Assembly: GCF_000411455.1 (NCBI RefSeq)
Contig: NZ_KE150457.1
Span: forward strand, 122,401 to 186,400
Source: Microbacterium sp. oral taxon 186 str. F0373
GTDB taxonomy: Bacteria > Actinomycetota > Actinomycetes > Actinomycetales > Microbacteriaceae
Length of the DNA stretch: 64,000 nucleotides
Reading direction: 5' to 3'
Shown here: positions 24,533-33,727 of the stretch, in pieces
How positions within the stretch are numbered: the stretch's first letter is position 1
How the letters are laid out: each line of letters begins with the position of its first letter
The notes under the pieces: generated by a model
Told to the model about the DNA's origin: nothing
The model's input: the letters and a program-made list of their open reading frames with translations, nothing else
The model's database searches: none
Translations under genes and position numbers: made by a program

Positions 24533-25615
24533 TCAGGCTGCGGCGATGGCCGCGTCAGCGGCGGTGCGGGCCCAGCACTCCGCGTCGGCCAGCGCTGCGC
24601 GTGAGAGCACCGGCGGCGCGTCGTGCGCATCGACGATCCGCTGCACCGTATCCAGGATGCCGGGAAAGCTCAAGCGTCCTGCGTGGAATGCATCGACCGC
24701 CTGCTCGTTGGCCGCGTTGAACACGGCGGGGTAGGTCGCGCCGGCGCGCCCCACCTGCTTGGCCAGCGCGACCGCCGGAAAGGCCTCCTCGTCGAGAGGC
24801 TCGAAACTCCACGAGGCCGCCCGGGTCCAATCCAGCGGCGCACCGACACCGCCGACGCGGTGAGGCCAGTCGAGCCCCAACGAGATCGGCAGCCGCATAT
24901 CGGGCGGCGATGCCTGCGCGATGGTCGATCCGTCGATGAACTCGACCATCGAGTGCACGATCGACTGGGGATGAACGACGACGTCGATGCGGTCGTAATC
25001 CACGCCGAACAGCAGATGGGCCTCGATCACCTCGAGCCCTTTATTGACCAGCGTCGCCGAGTTGGTGGTGACCACCCGACCCATGTCCCAGGTCGGGTGC
25101 GCGAGAGCCTGGGCCGGAGTCACTCCCTCGAGTTCGCCGCGGGAGCGGCCGCGGAAGGGGCCGCCCGAGGCGGTCAGCACGAGCCTGCGCACCTCGTCAC
25201 TCGTGCCGGCGCGCAGGGCCTGCGCGATCGCAGAGTGCTCCGAGTCGACCGGGACGATCTGTCCCGGGGCCGCGATGGCGGTGACGAGATCGCCGCCGAC
25301 GATGAGCGACTCCTTGTTGGCCAGCGCGAGCGTACGTCCGGCTTCGAGCGCGGCCAGCGTGGGGCCGAGGCCCACCGATCCGGTGATGCCGTTGAGTACG
25401 ACGTCGGCATCCACATCCCGCACGAGCTGTTCTGCTTCGTCGGCGCCGAGTGCCGTGTGCTCGACCCGGAACTCGGACGCCTGCGCGGCGACGCCCGCCG
25501 CGTCACTTCCCGCGGCGAGTCCCACCACCTCGAACTGGTCGCGACGGGTGCGGATCACATCCAGAGCCTGGGTGCCGATGGAACCGGTCGAACCGAGGAT
25601 CAGGATGCGCCGCAT
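24533..25615 (-). CDS. dxr: 1-deoxy-D-xylulose 5-phosphate reductoisomerase
   Basis: 360 residues; NADPH-dependent second step of the MEP isoprenoid pathway. N-terminal Rossmann motif [25 protein letters not shown], the substrate-binding [11 protein letters not shown] and LTASGGPFR, and [22 protein letters not shown] with the C-terminal helical domain after it. The ATG at 25615. Same strand as rseP and ispG; the three make the usual dxr-rseP-ispG group with inserts. The following gene on the strand upstream is the FKBP lipoprotein, 23 bases away. Confidence 0.96.
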   Translation of the reverse strand: MRRILILGSTGSIGTQALDVIRTRRDQFEVVGLAAGSDAAGVAAQASEFRVEHTALGADEAEQLVRDVDADVVLNGITGSVGLGPTLAALEAGRTLALANKESLIVGGDLVTAIAAPGQIVPVDSEHSAIAQALRAGTSDEVRRLVLTASGGPFRGRSRGELEGVTPAQALAHPTWDMGRVVTTNSATLVNKGLEVIEAHLLFGVDYDRIDVVVHPQSIVHSMVEFIDGSTIAQASPPDMRLPISLGLDWPHRVGGVGAPLDWTRAASWSFEPLDEEAFPAVALAKQVGRAGATYPAVFNAANEQAVDAFHAGRLSFPGILDTVQRIVDAHDAPPVLSRAALADAECWARTAADAAIAAA

Positions 25616-25638
25616 GCGGCCAGCCTACCGGCGGGCTC

Positions 25639-26595
25639 CTACTGGGCCGCGGAGGTCTGCGCGCCCAGGATGTCGACGACGAACACCAGGGTCTCGCCCT
25701 TCAGGTCGTTCGCGTTGATCTCGCCCTCGCCGTAGCCGTCCGCCGGGGTCATCGTCACGAGCACCTGGGAACCCACGGTCTGGCCTTCCAGCGCCTTGCG
25801 GAAGCCGGGGACGACGCCCGTGGTGCTGAAGCTCGTCGGTACGCCGCCCTTGTCCCAGGTCGAGTCGAAGGTCTTGCCGTCCGACCAGCGCACGCCGGTG
25901 TACTGCACCAGCACCTGGTCGCCGCTCTGGACCGCGGCTCCGTCGCCCTTCTTCAGCGTGGCGATCTGCGTCTCGGTGGGCGGGTTGCCGCCCGGCAGCG
26001 TGATCGTGGGCGCTCCGTTGTCGGCCAGCGACACCGTCGGCATCCCCGCCACGGGCGCCTGCTCGGCGCCCCATGCGGCGCTCGGGACGATGCCGAGCAG
26101 GTCGACGACGTAGACCTGCGCCGCACCCTGCTCGCTCGCCGGGAAGGTCGCGACGACGCGCTCGCCCGGCGCGCCGCAGCCGAGAACCTGGCCGAGAGGG
26201 CTGGATGCCGAGATCTGCGCGGGAAGCAGCTGCCCGGGCTTGTAGCCGATGTCGCCGAGCTTCTGACCGCTCTCGGCGTCGTACGCCGTCATGGCGTAGG
26301 AGATGAACTGCCCCGCCGTCACGGGCGTACCCGAGCCCTTGTCGATGGTCTTGGCCTGCAGGGTGTCGATCTGGATCGGCGCCGTGAACGACAGCGTGGG
26401 AGCCACTCCCGCGTCCCCGCTGACCGTCACGGCGTCGGCGGCCGCGCCCGAGGAGACCTGCGCGTCACAGAGGTCCGCAGCCGGCGCGGCGGTCGGGCTC
26501 CCCGACGCGGTGGCCCCGGTGGAACCGGAGCAGCCCGCAAGCAGGATGACGGACACGGCGGCGACGGAAACAGCGACGAGCGGGCGCAGGCGCAC
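25639..26595 (-). CDS. FKBP-type peptidyl-prolyl isomerase lipoprotein
   Basis: 318 residues. Signal peptide with lipobox LLAGC (Cys22). The C-terminal domain (~205-310) is a recognisable FKBP: GDQVLVQYTGVRWSDGKTFDSTW, VVPGFRKALEGQTVGSQVLV and GYGEGEI. The N-terminal half (~60-180) has a similar strand plan (FISYAMTAYDAESGQKL, GQVLGCGAPGERVVATFPAS) but lacks the typical YTG/FDSS residues, so it looks like a decayed first FKBP unit. It is a folding helper for proteins outside the membrane. The GTG at 26595 has GAGGT upstream. Confidence 0.88.
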   Translation of the reverse strand: MRLRPLVAVSVAAVSVILLAGCSGSTGATASGSPTAAPAADLCDAQVSSGAAADAVTVSGDAGVAPTLSFTAPIQIDTLQAKTIDKGSGTPVTAGQFISYAMTAYDAESGQKLGDIGYKPGQLLPAQISASSPLGQVLGCGAPGERVVATFPASEQGAAQVYVVDLLGIVPSAAWGAEQAPVAGMPTVSLADNGAPTITLPGGNPPTETQIATLKKGDGAAVQSGDQVLVQYTGVRWSDGKTFDSTWDKGGVPTSFSTTGVVPGFRKALEGQTVGSQVLVTMTPADGYGEGEINANDLKGETLVFVVDILGAQTSAAQ

Positions 26596-26717
26596 GATAA
26601 GACCTCACAGATGGAAGACGGATTCGCTCCATCCTCCCCTACTTAGTTCTGCGTGCGCTGGGAGCGCCCCGTGTCGCCATGCTCAACGCGGCATGCGATC
26701 GGGAGTACCCTCGACTG

Positions 26718-27509
26718 GTGACATCCGCAGAGCCCGCCCCCGACGCCGCCGGCGAGCTGCAGCCCCCGGACGGCGCCCACGACGTCACCGGAATCGGCCC
26801 CACCTACATCATCGGCCGGTGGGTCGTGGCCCCGCTCGCGCGGCTGCTGTACCGCCCGCGCATCGAGGGGCGCAAGAACTTCCCCCGCAAAGGTGCGGTG
26901 ATCCTCGCCAGCAATCATCTGTCGTTCATCGACTCCTTCGTCATTCCGATGGCCGCTCCTCGCCCGGTGCGCTTCCTCGCCAAGTCGAGCTACTTCGACG
27001 GTCCGGGGCTGAAGGGATGGTTCTCGCGGCAGTTCTTCTACGCTGTCGGCGCATTCCCCGTTCAGCGCGGGGCGGGCCAGGCGGCCCTCGATGCTCTCGA
27101 GCAGCAGCGACGGATGCTCGACGCGGGGTGGTCGACGGCGCTGTACCCGGAGGGAACGCGCTCGCTGGACGGCCGCCTGTACAAAGGCCGCACCGGTGTC
27201 GCGTTCCTCGCGTTGCAGACCGGCGCACCCGTGATTCCGGTGGGCCTGGTCGGAACCAACGAGATCATGCCCGTCGGAGCGAAGTTCCCGCGCCTTCGTC
27301 CGCGCGTGACGGTGCGTTTCGGCGAGCCGCTCGACCTGTCGCACCACGGCTCCGCCGACTCCGGGCGCGCCCGCCGTCAGGCGACCGACGAGATCATGGC
27401 CGCGATCCATGCGCTCTCCGGCCAGGAGCTGGCCAACGCGTACAACGAGGCCCCGGCATCCAATCCCGTCGAACGCCTCAAGCAGGTTCTTCCGCACGAA
27501 CGCCGCTGA
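26718..27509 (+). CDS. plsC: 1-acyl-sn-glycerol-3-phosphate acyltransferase (PlsC-like)
   Basis: 263 residues. Acyltransferase motifs in order: ASNHLSFIDSFV (NHxxxxD), FPVQRG, ALYPEGTRSLDG (EGTR) and GAPVIPVGLVG. It acylates lysophosphatidate or a related lipid on the inner face of the membrane. I chose GTG at 26718, six bases after TACCCT (26706-26711), over an ATG-type start at 26679 without a ribosome site. Its last 32 bases overlap the end of the convergent osmC gene. Confidence 0.87.
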   Translation: MTSAEPAPDAAGELQPPDGAHDVTGIGPTYIIGRWVVAPLARLLYRPRIEGRKNFPRKGAVILASNHLSFIDSFVIPMAAPRPVRFLAKSSYFDGPGLKGWFSRQFFYAVGAFPVQRGAGQAALDALEQQRRMLDAGWSTALYPEGTRSLDGRLYKGRTGVAFLALQTGAPVIPVGLVGTNEIMPVGAKFPRLRPRVTVRFGEPLDLSHHGSADSGRARRQATDEIMAAIHALSGQELANAYNEAPASNPVERLKQVLPHERR

Positions 27510-27990
27510 GGGCGGCATCCGGGGCCACCGTGATGATGGCGTCGTGACGAACCGGGAAGTTGACTGAGTTCGCGATGAAGCACCACTCGTGCGCCTGCGC
27601 GTGTGCGGCCTCTGCAGCGGCGACCATGGCGGCCGTGGCCACCTCGACCCGCGGTCGCAGCACCACCTCGGCGAACGCGCCGCCACCTCGACCGTCCTCG
27701 ATCATCCGTCCCGTCGCGTCGTCCGTGTAGGACACGACGACGACACCCGCCTGCACACACGCGTGGAGGTAGGACAGCAGATGACACTCCGACAGCGCGG
27801 CCAACAGCATGTCCTCCGGGTTCCACTTCGAGGGATCACCGCGGAACGGCCGATCGCTCGAGGCATCCAGTGCGGGCTTGCCGTCGACGGCCAGCGTGAC
27901 CGAACGGTCGTAATCGCGATAGCCGCTCGTTCCGGTGCCGCGGTTGCCTGTCCAGCGGGCGTGGAGTGCGTAGCGGTGTTCGCCGATCAT
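27478..27990 (-). CDS. OsmC family protein
   Basis: 170 residues. The family layout is clear: RGDPSKWNPEDMLLAALSECHLLSYL with the first cysteine, and AHEWCFIANSVNFPVRHD with the second. Two-cysteine OsmC proteins reduce organic hydroperoxides, and both cysteines are present here. The ATG at 27990 overlaps the stop of the upstream metallo-hydrolase by four bases (ATGA), so the two are coupled, suggesting linked detoxification roles (inference). Confidence 0.85.
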   Translation of the reverse strand: MIGEHRYALHARWTGNRGTGTSGYRDYDRSVTLAVDGKPALDASSDRPFRGDPSKWNPEDMLLAALSECHLLSYLHACVQAGVVVVSYTDDATGRMIEDGRGGGAFAEVVLRPRVEVATAAMVAAAEAAHAQAHEWCFIANSVNFPVRHDAIITVAPDAALSGVRAEEPA

Positions 27991-28778
27991 CTCGCCAGTC
28001 TGCCATCCGTACCGCGGTAGGCGGCCGCGAGCTCCGCCAGATGCGCGTGCTCCTCGGTCATGCCGGGGTTCGCGACACGCGGATCGTCGGAGCGGCCGCG
28101 GTTGATCATGTCGTCGAGGTAGCGCCGGTCGGCGTCGAGTCGGACCAGCGCGTCCGCGCCCACCGTCCCGTGACCGGGCACGATGACGGCGGCGCGGGAC
28201 GCGAGAGGCGCGAGGCGGTCCAGGGAGTCCAGGTACGCCGGCAGGTCGTCGGGGAAGAACGGCAGGGGCAGTTCGATGTCGCTGAGCATGTCGCCGGCGA
28301 TCAGCACCCGCCGCTCCGGCAGCCAGAGGGCCGTGTGCCCCGGCGCATGCCCGTCATGGAAGACCGGTTCGATCTGCACACCGGCCGGCGCGCTGTCGGA
28401 GGGGAAGCTGTCGCCGATCCCGTCGACCCGCCCCATGAGCTCGACGAGCCACGGCGGTGCGTCGTCGCCCAGCGCGGCGACCAGGTCCGCGCGCTCCGAG
28501 ACGGCGAGCGCAGCCGTGGCGCGGGAGGCCCACCGCGGGACGTCCCCGAACGCGGGATGCCACAGCAGATGGTCGTGATGGGCGTGGGTCGCAAAGCCCG
28601 CGCGCACGTGCAGGTTGCGGGCGCGCAGCGCGGCGGCGAGGGCGTCGAGTTCGTCGGCGTCCCACGCGGGATCCACGAGCAGAGCTTCTGCGCCGCCCAC
28701 GATGACGGTGCTGGTGGTGGCCATGCGCCGGCTCGTCGTGACCCAGATGCCGTCGGCGACCTCGTCCAGCTGGCGCAT
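27987..28778 (-). CDS. Metallo-beta-lactamase fold hydrolase
   Basis: 263 residues with the zinc-binding series of the superfamily: THAHHDHLLWHP (HxHxDH), GHAPGHTALWLPE, IAGDMLSD and VPGHGTVG. The substrate is unknown; hydroxyacylglutathione-like or lactonase activity is possible. The second ATG (28778) is preferred: GAGGAG lies six bases upstream of it and directly abuts the first ATG (28784). The longer ORF up to 29135 runs through the divergent asparaginase gene and is spurious. It is the first gene of a two-gene operon with osmC. Confidence 0.85.
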   Translation of the reverse strand: MRQLDEVADGIWVTTSRRMATTSTVIVGGAEALLVDPAWDADELDALAAALRARNLHVRAGFATHAHHDHLLWHPAFGDVPRWASRATAALAVSERADLVAALGDDAPPWLVELMGRVDGIGDSFPSDSAPAGVQIEPVFHDGHAPGHTALWLPERRVLIAGDMLSDIELPLPFFPDDLPAYLDSLDRLAPLASRAAVIVPGHGTVGADALVRLDADRRYLDDMINRGRSDDPRVANPGMTEEHAHLAELAAAYRGTDGRLAR

Positions 28779-28842
28779 GCCCATCTCCTCGGTGGTCCCA
28801 GCCGACCCGTTGCGCGGTGCGCGGCGAAGTAGGCTCTTCTGC

Positions 28843-29868
28843 GTGTCAGATCCTCTCACCGTGTCCCGTCCCTCCGCACCGTCCGGCACCATCGCGGTCG
28901 CCGATGCGGTGGAACTCGCCGTCGTCGAGCGCAGTGGCTTCGTCGAGTCGCGACATGCGGGAGCGGCGATCGTGCTGGACCCCGAGGGTGTGATCCAACT
29001 CAGCCTCGGTGACGTCGACACGCCGATCCTGCCGCGCTCGAGCATGAAGCCGTTGCAGGCGCTCGGCTGCCTGACCGCCGGCGTCACGCTGGAAGGCGAG
29101 CAGCTGGCCCTGTCCACCGCCAGCCACAGCGGCACCGACCGACACGCCGGCGTCGTCCGCGAGATCCTTGCGACAGCCGGTCTCGGCGAGGATCACCTGC
29201 AGTGCCCGCCGGCGTGGCCCGGTGACACCGCCACGCGCGACGAGCTCGTCCGCGAGCTCGGACAGCCGGCGCGCGTCCGCATGAACTGCTCCGGCAAGCA
29301 CGCGACCATGCTGCTGGCCTGCACCGCGAACGGCTGGGACACCGACAGCTATCTCGATCCCCAGCATCCGCTGCAGGTGCATATCCGTGAGGTCATCGAA
29401 CGCCTCACGGGGACGAAGATCTCCACGACCGCGATCGACGGCTGCGGCGCGCCCGTGTACGCCATGAGCCTGACGGCCCTCGCTCGCGCCGCGCATCGGA
29501 TCGGCACCGCCTCGGAGCGCTCCCCCTTCGCCCTCCACCGTCTCGCCGGAGCCCTGGTGCGCGCGGTCCGCGAGAACCCGTGGGCGATCGACGGACCCGG
29601 GCGGCCGGACACCATCGCCATCGAGCGGCTCGGCGTGTTCGCCAAGGGAGGCGCCGAGGGAATCATGGTCATGACGGCACCCAACGGCGCCACGGTCGCA
29701 CTCAAGACGCTGGACGGCAGCGGCCGGGTGGCGACCGCCGTCGCGATCCGTCTGCTGGAGCGCGTGGGCGCTCTGTCGTCGGCGGACGTCGCCGCGACGC
29801 TCGACCAGCTGCCGCTGGAGATCACCGGCGGAGGCCGCGAGGTGGGACGCATCCGCCCCACCGTCTGA
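28843..29868 (+). CDS. L-asparaginase II family protein (Rhizobium type)
   Basis: 341 residues. Family signatures are LPRSSMKPLQALG (Ser-Lys pair), STASHSGTDRHAGVVR and VRMNCSGKHATMLLAC, plus TTAIDGCGAPVYAMSL. It hydrolyses asparagine to aspartate and ammonia; this family is unrelated in sequence to the E. coli enzymes. The GTG at 28843 is seven bases after TAGGCT (28830-28835) with no Shine-Dalgarno site, so a leaderless mRNA is likely. Divergent from the metallo-hydrolase with about 64 bases between starts. Confidence 0.87.
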   Translation: MSDPLTVSRPSAPSGTIAVADAVELAVVERSGFVESRHAGAAIVLDPEGVIQLSLGDVDTPILPRSSMKPLQALGCLTAGVTLEGEQLALSTASHSGTDRHAGVVREILATAGLGEDHLQCPPAWPGDTATRDELVRELGQPARVRMNCSGKHATMLLACTANGWDTDSYLDPQHPLQVHIREVIERLTGTKISTTAIDGCGAPVYAMSLTALARAAHRIGTASERSPFALHRLAGALVRAVRENPWAIDGPGRPDTIAIERLGVFAKGGAEGIMVMTAPNGATVALKTLDGSGRVATAVAIRLLERVGALSSADVAATLDQLPLEITGGGREVGRIRPTV

Positions 29869-29925
29869 TCCGACTCGTTCGGGCGTTCCGGCGTTGTGGC
29901 GTGCTGGCGTCTCCTCCTCGGCTGG

Positions 29926-32685
29926 TCACGACCAGGGCAGCAGCACGCGCTGTGCGGCGTCGTCCGGCACGAGGCGCCAGGCACGGTCGGCCCGTGCAGC
30001 GGCGTAGACCGGAAGATCCCGTCTACCGGTGAGCGCGCGGTACTCCGCGCTGCACTCGGCGGCGACGACGAACTCGTGACGCATGCGAAGTTCGCCCAGG
30101 AGCTTCCACTGGGCAAGCCACTCCTCCGGCGTGCCGACCACGAGCGTCCGCGGAGACGGGGCGCCGCGGGTGGCCGCCTCATCGACACTGATGATCGGAA
30201 CATCGCGTGCCGCGCTCGCGCGATGCAGGCCGTCACGGGCGAAACCGTGAGCGACCACGAGACCGGCCGTGTCGGCCTCACCGGGAGTCCAGGTCGGCGG
30301 CGGGGAGCCGACCACCGTCGGTGTCGTGGGTGCGTCGTCACGGATGAACTGCACCAGCACGCGTCCCCAGCGCCCCCGCCCGGGGGGCTGGTCGCGGACG
30401 TGGTCGGATCCGTCGCCCCCGGCCGCCACATGGTCGGCGCGCGTCGCCAGCGGCAGGATGGCGCGATGTGGGATCAGCTCCAACAGACGGACGAGCGGCC
30501 CCGCACATCTCGCCGCGGAGAGCACGACGGGGCCTCCGCTCTGTCCTGCGTCCCGCACGAGCCGCTCGATGCGCACCACCATCTCCGCCGCGTACTCCGC
30601 GGGATAGCGCGCCAGCAGCGCGTCGACGTCGTCGACCACCACGCCCGCCCCGTCGCGCCGGCCGACGGCGGCGCCCACGGCATCCCATGCCGCCTCGGGG
30701 TCGTCGGAAACCCACGTCGGGTGCTGCGGCAGCTGACGGGCGATCGCGCGCAGCAACGAGGAGCGTCCGCTTCCCGGCGCGCCGATCACCGCCAGCGCCG
30801 TCGCCGCCAGGGGCAGGAGCACGGGCGCCTGCCGCTGATGCTCCGGTTCGTCCGAGAGCCCCAGCGCGATGCGTCCGGTCACCGCGACCCGATCCAGCTC
30901 CACGACGGGAGGAAGCGGGGGCAGCCACGGTGCCGTCGCGCGGTCGCTTCCTGCGGCATCGCTGATCGCCGCGAGCGCGACCGGGGAGCATCGCGCCATC
31001 CGCACGCGCTGTGGATCGACGTCAGCCGCACGCCGCAGGAGCGCCGTCCCCCGTGCCTCGGCGCGGCCGGGTAGCCGCACGGCGTCATCGACCCCGATCA
31101 CGGCGCGCGAGTCTGCGGCGTCGAGGGTGCGCAGTGCGATCCGCAGCGGCGCATTGGCCAGCAGCCCATCGCGGAACGCGCCGGCTGCGCGCTGGGATGC
31201 CAGGATCGCGTGGATGCCGAGTGCCCGGCCACGCGCCGCAACATCCGAGAACAGCTCGTGCATCTCGGGGTGCGCGGCCACCAGCGCGGCGAACTCGTCG
31301 ACGATCACGACGAGCCGCGGCAGCGCTCCCGCGGCCTCTTCAACATCACGAGCACCGTGCTCGGCGAGAACGCGTTCTCGACGCCGGATCTCGGCCCGCA
31401 GGCTCTCCACCGCACGCACCGCCGCGCGGTCATCCAGGTCGGTCACGATCCCGGCGACGTGCGGGAGCGCCGCGAGGGCGTCGAAGGACCGGCCGCCCTT
31501 GAAGTCGATGAGCAGCAGGCAGACCTCACCGATGTGTCGTCCGCGACACAGGCCGGCCGCCCAGGTGACGAGCAGCTCGCTCTTGCCGGAGCCGGTCGTG
31601 CCCACCACGACCGCGTGCGGCCCGTCGGCCACGAGGTCGACCGTGACGACCTCTCCCGCGCTCACGCCGATGGCGGCGGTCAGTCCCGCGCCGGAGCGAT
31701 CGTCGACGAGCTCCTCGAATGCGACGGGAGCGTCACCGCGGTGACCGAGCTCGCGAGCTCGCTCCGAGAGCATGGCCGCCACCTCGGATGCCTGCGGCTC
31801 CGACAACGCCTCGATGCGCACCGAACGCGTGGAGCCCTCGTGGTCAAGGACGGCCTCATCACCACCGTGGAGAGTCAGGACGGCGCGACAGCGCGTCGGC
31901 GGCGGGGCGTCGTCGGCCAGGACGACGATCGGGATATCGGCTTCCGAGGCGAGGCGAGCCGCGCCGTCGGCGAGCACCAGGGCATCCCCGGCACTCGCGA
32001 ACGCGTGCGGGAGAGGCGACACGTCGCCCAGGATCGCCCCCACGGCCTCGGGGTCGGGGATCCGGACCCGACCGGGAGCACGTGCGAGGCAGATCTGCAT
32101 CACGAGCGCCCGGACGACCGCCGTGGCCTGTGTCGCGGGGCCACGCACGGCGAGCCCCGCATGCAGAGGCACGGTCACGGGCGCGTCCTCCAGGCGCCGG
32201 GCCCGCCGTCGCAACGCGCGCGCGGCGTCGTCGGCGGGCTCGCCCTCCATCCGCAGACTGCTCACCCCCTCCCCGCGACCGACCACCAGCGCCTCGTCAC
32301 GTCCGGGCACCGAGCGCCACACCTCTGCCTCGTCGGCGCACAGCGTGGCCACGTCGGGGGTACGCTGCCACGCGCTGCGCCGCTCCGCCTCGTGCCGCCG
32401 AGCGACCGCATCCTCCAGGTGCGCCAGCGCACGGAGGTCCTCACGCCGGGCACGCCGTCGGGCACGCCGGGCCGTCCGCAGCCCGTCGACGAAGGACGCC
32501 ACCGCGACGAGCGGTCCGAGCGCGGCGAACCAGAGGGAATGAACCGACCCCGTGATGCGCCAGAGCACCAGCGCACCGACGACGGGAACGATGGCGGTCA
32601 GGATCGGCAGCGGTGCCCGCGCCGGCGGCGTCGGAGCGGGCGGCAGGCGGAGCGGCTCGTCGTCGAGATCGTCGACATCGGTCAT
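29926..32685 (-). CDS. EccC-like FtsK/SpoIIIE ATPase with two transmembrane segments
   Basis: 919 residues. A Pro-rich N terminus, two hydrophobic helices (~25-66), a soluble region, then an FtsK/SpoIIIE ATPase with Walker A VVGTTGSGKSELL (Lys368) and Walker B LVVIVDEFAAL. A second ATPase-like domain follows at ~630 with GAPGSGRSS, where Arg replaces the Walker lysine. Two helices plus tandem ATPases is the architecture of EccC/EssC, the motor of type VII secretion, rather than of the chromosome translocase FtsK. No WXG100 substrate, EccD or EccB gene is in view. The ATG at 32685 is preferred over TTG at 32697. Upstream is a PP2C phosphatase on the same strand. Confidence 0.78.
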   Translation of the reverse strand: MTDVDDLDDEPLRLPPAPTPPARAPLPILTAIVPVVGALVLWRITGSVHSLWFAALGPLVAVASFVDGLRTARRARRRARREDLRALAHLEDAVARRHEAERRSAWQRTPDVATLCADEAEVWRSVPGRDEALVVGRGEGVSSLRMEGEPADDAARALRRRARRLEDAPVTVPLHAGLAVRGPATQATAVVRALVMQICLARAPGRVRIPDPEAVGAILGDVSPLPHAFASAGDALVLADGAARLASEADIPIVVLADDAPPPTRCRAVLTLHGGDEAVLDHEGSTRSVRIEALSEPQASEVAAMLSERARELGHRGDAPVAFEELVDDRSGAGLTAAIGVSAGEVVTVDLVADGPHAVVVGTTGSGKSELLVTWAAGLCRGRHIGEVCLLLIDFKGGRSFDALAALPHVAGIVTDLDDRAAVRAVESLRAEIRRRERVLAEHGARDVEEAAGALPRLVVIVDEFAALVAAHPEMHELFSDVAARGRALGIHAILASQRAAGAFRDGLLANAPLRIALRTLDAADSRAVIGVDDAVRLPGRAEARGTALLRRAADVDPQRVRMARCSPVALAAISDAAGSDRATAPWLPPLPPVVELDRVAVTGRIALGLSDEPEHQRQAPVLLPLAATALAVIGAPGSGRSSLLRAIARQLPQHPTWVSDDPEAAWDAVGAAVGRRDGAGVVVDDVDALLARYPAEYAAEMVVRIERLVRDAGQSGGPVVLSAARCAGPLVRLLELIPHRAILPLATRADHVAAGGDGSDHVRDQPPGRGRWGRVLVQFIRDDAPTTPTVVGSPPPTWTPGEADTAGLVVAHGFARDGLHRASAARDVPIISVDEAATRGAPSPRTLVVGTPEEWLAQWKLLGELRMRHEFVVAAECSAEYRALTGRRDLPVYAAARADRAWRLVPDDAAQRVLLPWS

Positions 32686-32751
32686 ACGGGCAGTCAAGCG
32701 GGGCGGCGACCCGGTGCGACGCGCACCGGGTCGACCGGTGCACGACGGACG

Positions 32752-33540
32752 TCAGTCGACCGTTGGGGAGGAGCCGGTGCGGTGCACGTTCAGGACGATG
32801 ATCGTGATGTTGTCGCGACCGCCGTTCTCCAGCGCGGCGTCGAGCATGTCCGCCGCCGCGGCGGCCGGATCGTCGTGCTGCAGAAGGAAGTGCAGGATGC
32901 CGTAGTCCGTCAGCTCTTTCGTGAGGCCATCGCTGCAGATCACGAAACGATCGCCGTCGACGACCTCGAGTCGCACGTAGTCGGGCGCGACGCCGTCGGA
33001 AGGACCGACGGCGCGTGTGATCACGTTTCCGTATGGGTGGTTCTCGGCCTCTTCAGGGCTGAGACGTCCCGCAGCGATGAGCTCCTGGACGACGGAATGA
33101 TCGGTCGTGACCTGGGCGAGCCCACCGTCGCGGAAGAGATAGACCCGCGAATCGCCGATGTTGAGAGTCACCCACGTGGGTTCGGCGGTAGATGTGTCGA
33201 GGTAGACCCCGGTCACCGTCGTCCCGGTGCCGTCATCGGTGGCTTCAGGGTGCGAAGCGATGTCCCCGACCGCCTTGGAGAGCGCCTTCTCGATGTTCTT
33301 GGGGGTGACCTCACCCTTGCCGACCATCGACTCCAGGCGTGCGATCGTGCTGCTGCTGGCGATCTCGCCACCGATGTGACCGCCCATCCCGTCGGCGACC
33401 ACGAACAGCGGATAGCGTGCGAGGACCGCGTCCTGATTGACTTCTCGCCGACGGCCCGTGTGGGTCAGCTCCGCCCACTGCAGTTCGATCGCACCGTCCG
33501 CGAGCGGGAGGGTGCGCGAGTGAGTCGCGGCTTCGGGCAC
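32752..33540 (-). CDS. PP2C-type serine/threonine protein phosphatase
   Basis: 262 residues. The metal-binding and catalytic motifs are all present: REVNQDAVL, FVVADGMGGHIGGEIAS, LNIGDSRVYLFRDG, ITRAVG, ICSDGLTKEL and GRDNITIIVL. It dephosphorylates targets of Hanks-type kinases in the cytoplasm; no kinase gene is in the window. The GTG at 33540 is six bases after TAGAGT (33552-33547 on the minus strand), the leaderless arrangement. It lies 66 bases upstream of the EccC-like gene, so co-transcription is possible. Confidence 0.92.
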   Translation of the reverse strand: MPEAATHSRTLPLADGAIELQWAELTHTGRRREVNQDAVLARYPLFVVADGMGGHIGGEIASSSTIARLESMVGKGEVTPKNIEKALSKAVGDIASHPEATDDGTGTTVTGVYLDTSTAEPTWVTLNIGDSRVYLFRDGGLAQVTTDHSVVQELIAAGRLSPEEAENHPYGNVITRAVGPSDGVAPDYVRLEVVDGDRFVICSDGLTKELTDYGILHFLLQHDDPAAAAADMLDAALENGGRDNITIIVLNVHRTGSSPTVD

Positions 33541-33670
33541 GATCCCACTCTAGTGGACGGGTCGGGTCTGCACCCCGCCGACAGGCTGCGCAGCCGGGGC
33601 GGAGTCCGCCTCGGCACCGGCGGGGGCATCGAATGAGGAGATCGAGCATCGGGCCCCCGGCCCGCCACGC

Positions 33671-33711
33671 TCGACCGCCCGGGTGCGCTGTCAGCGCACC
33701 CGGGCGGTCGA
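33671..33711. repeat. Perfect 41-base palindrome (20-bp arms around one T)
   Basis: Arms at 33671-33690 and 33692-33711 are exact reverse complements; the left arm starts TCGACCGCCCGGG and ends GCGCTG. It lies 17 bases downstream of the DUF5684 stop (minus strand) and upstream of the PP2C promoter. It may be a terminator of the DUF5684 gene, although no T-run follows. Confidence 0.85.
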
Positions 33712-33727
33712 GGAAGGTCGATGCTGC

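Noticed and set aside
27987..29135. Metallo-hydrolase ORF starting at 29135
   Set aside because: It would overlap the whole start of the divergent asparaginase gene; ATG 28778 has GAGGAG at proper spacing.
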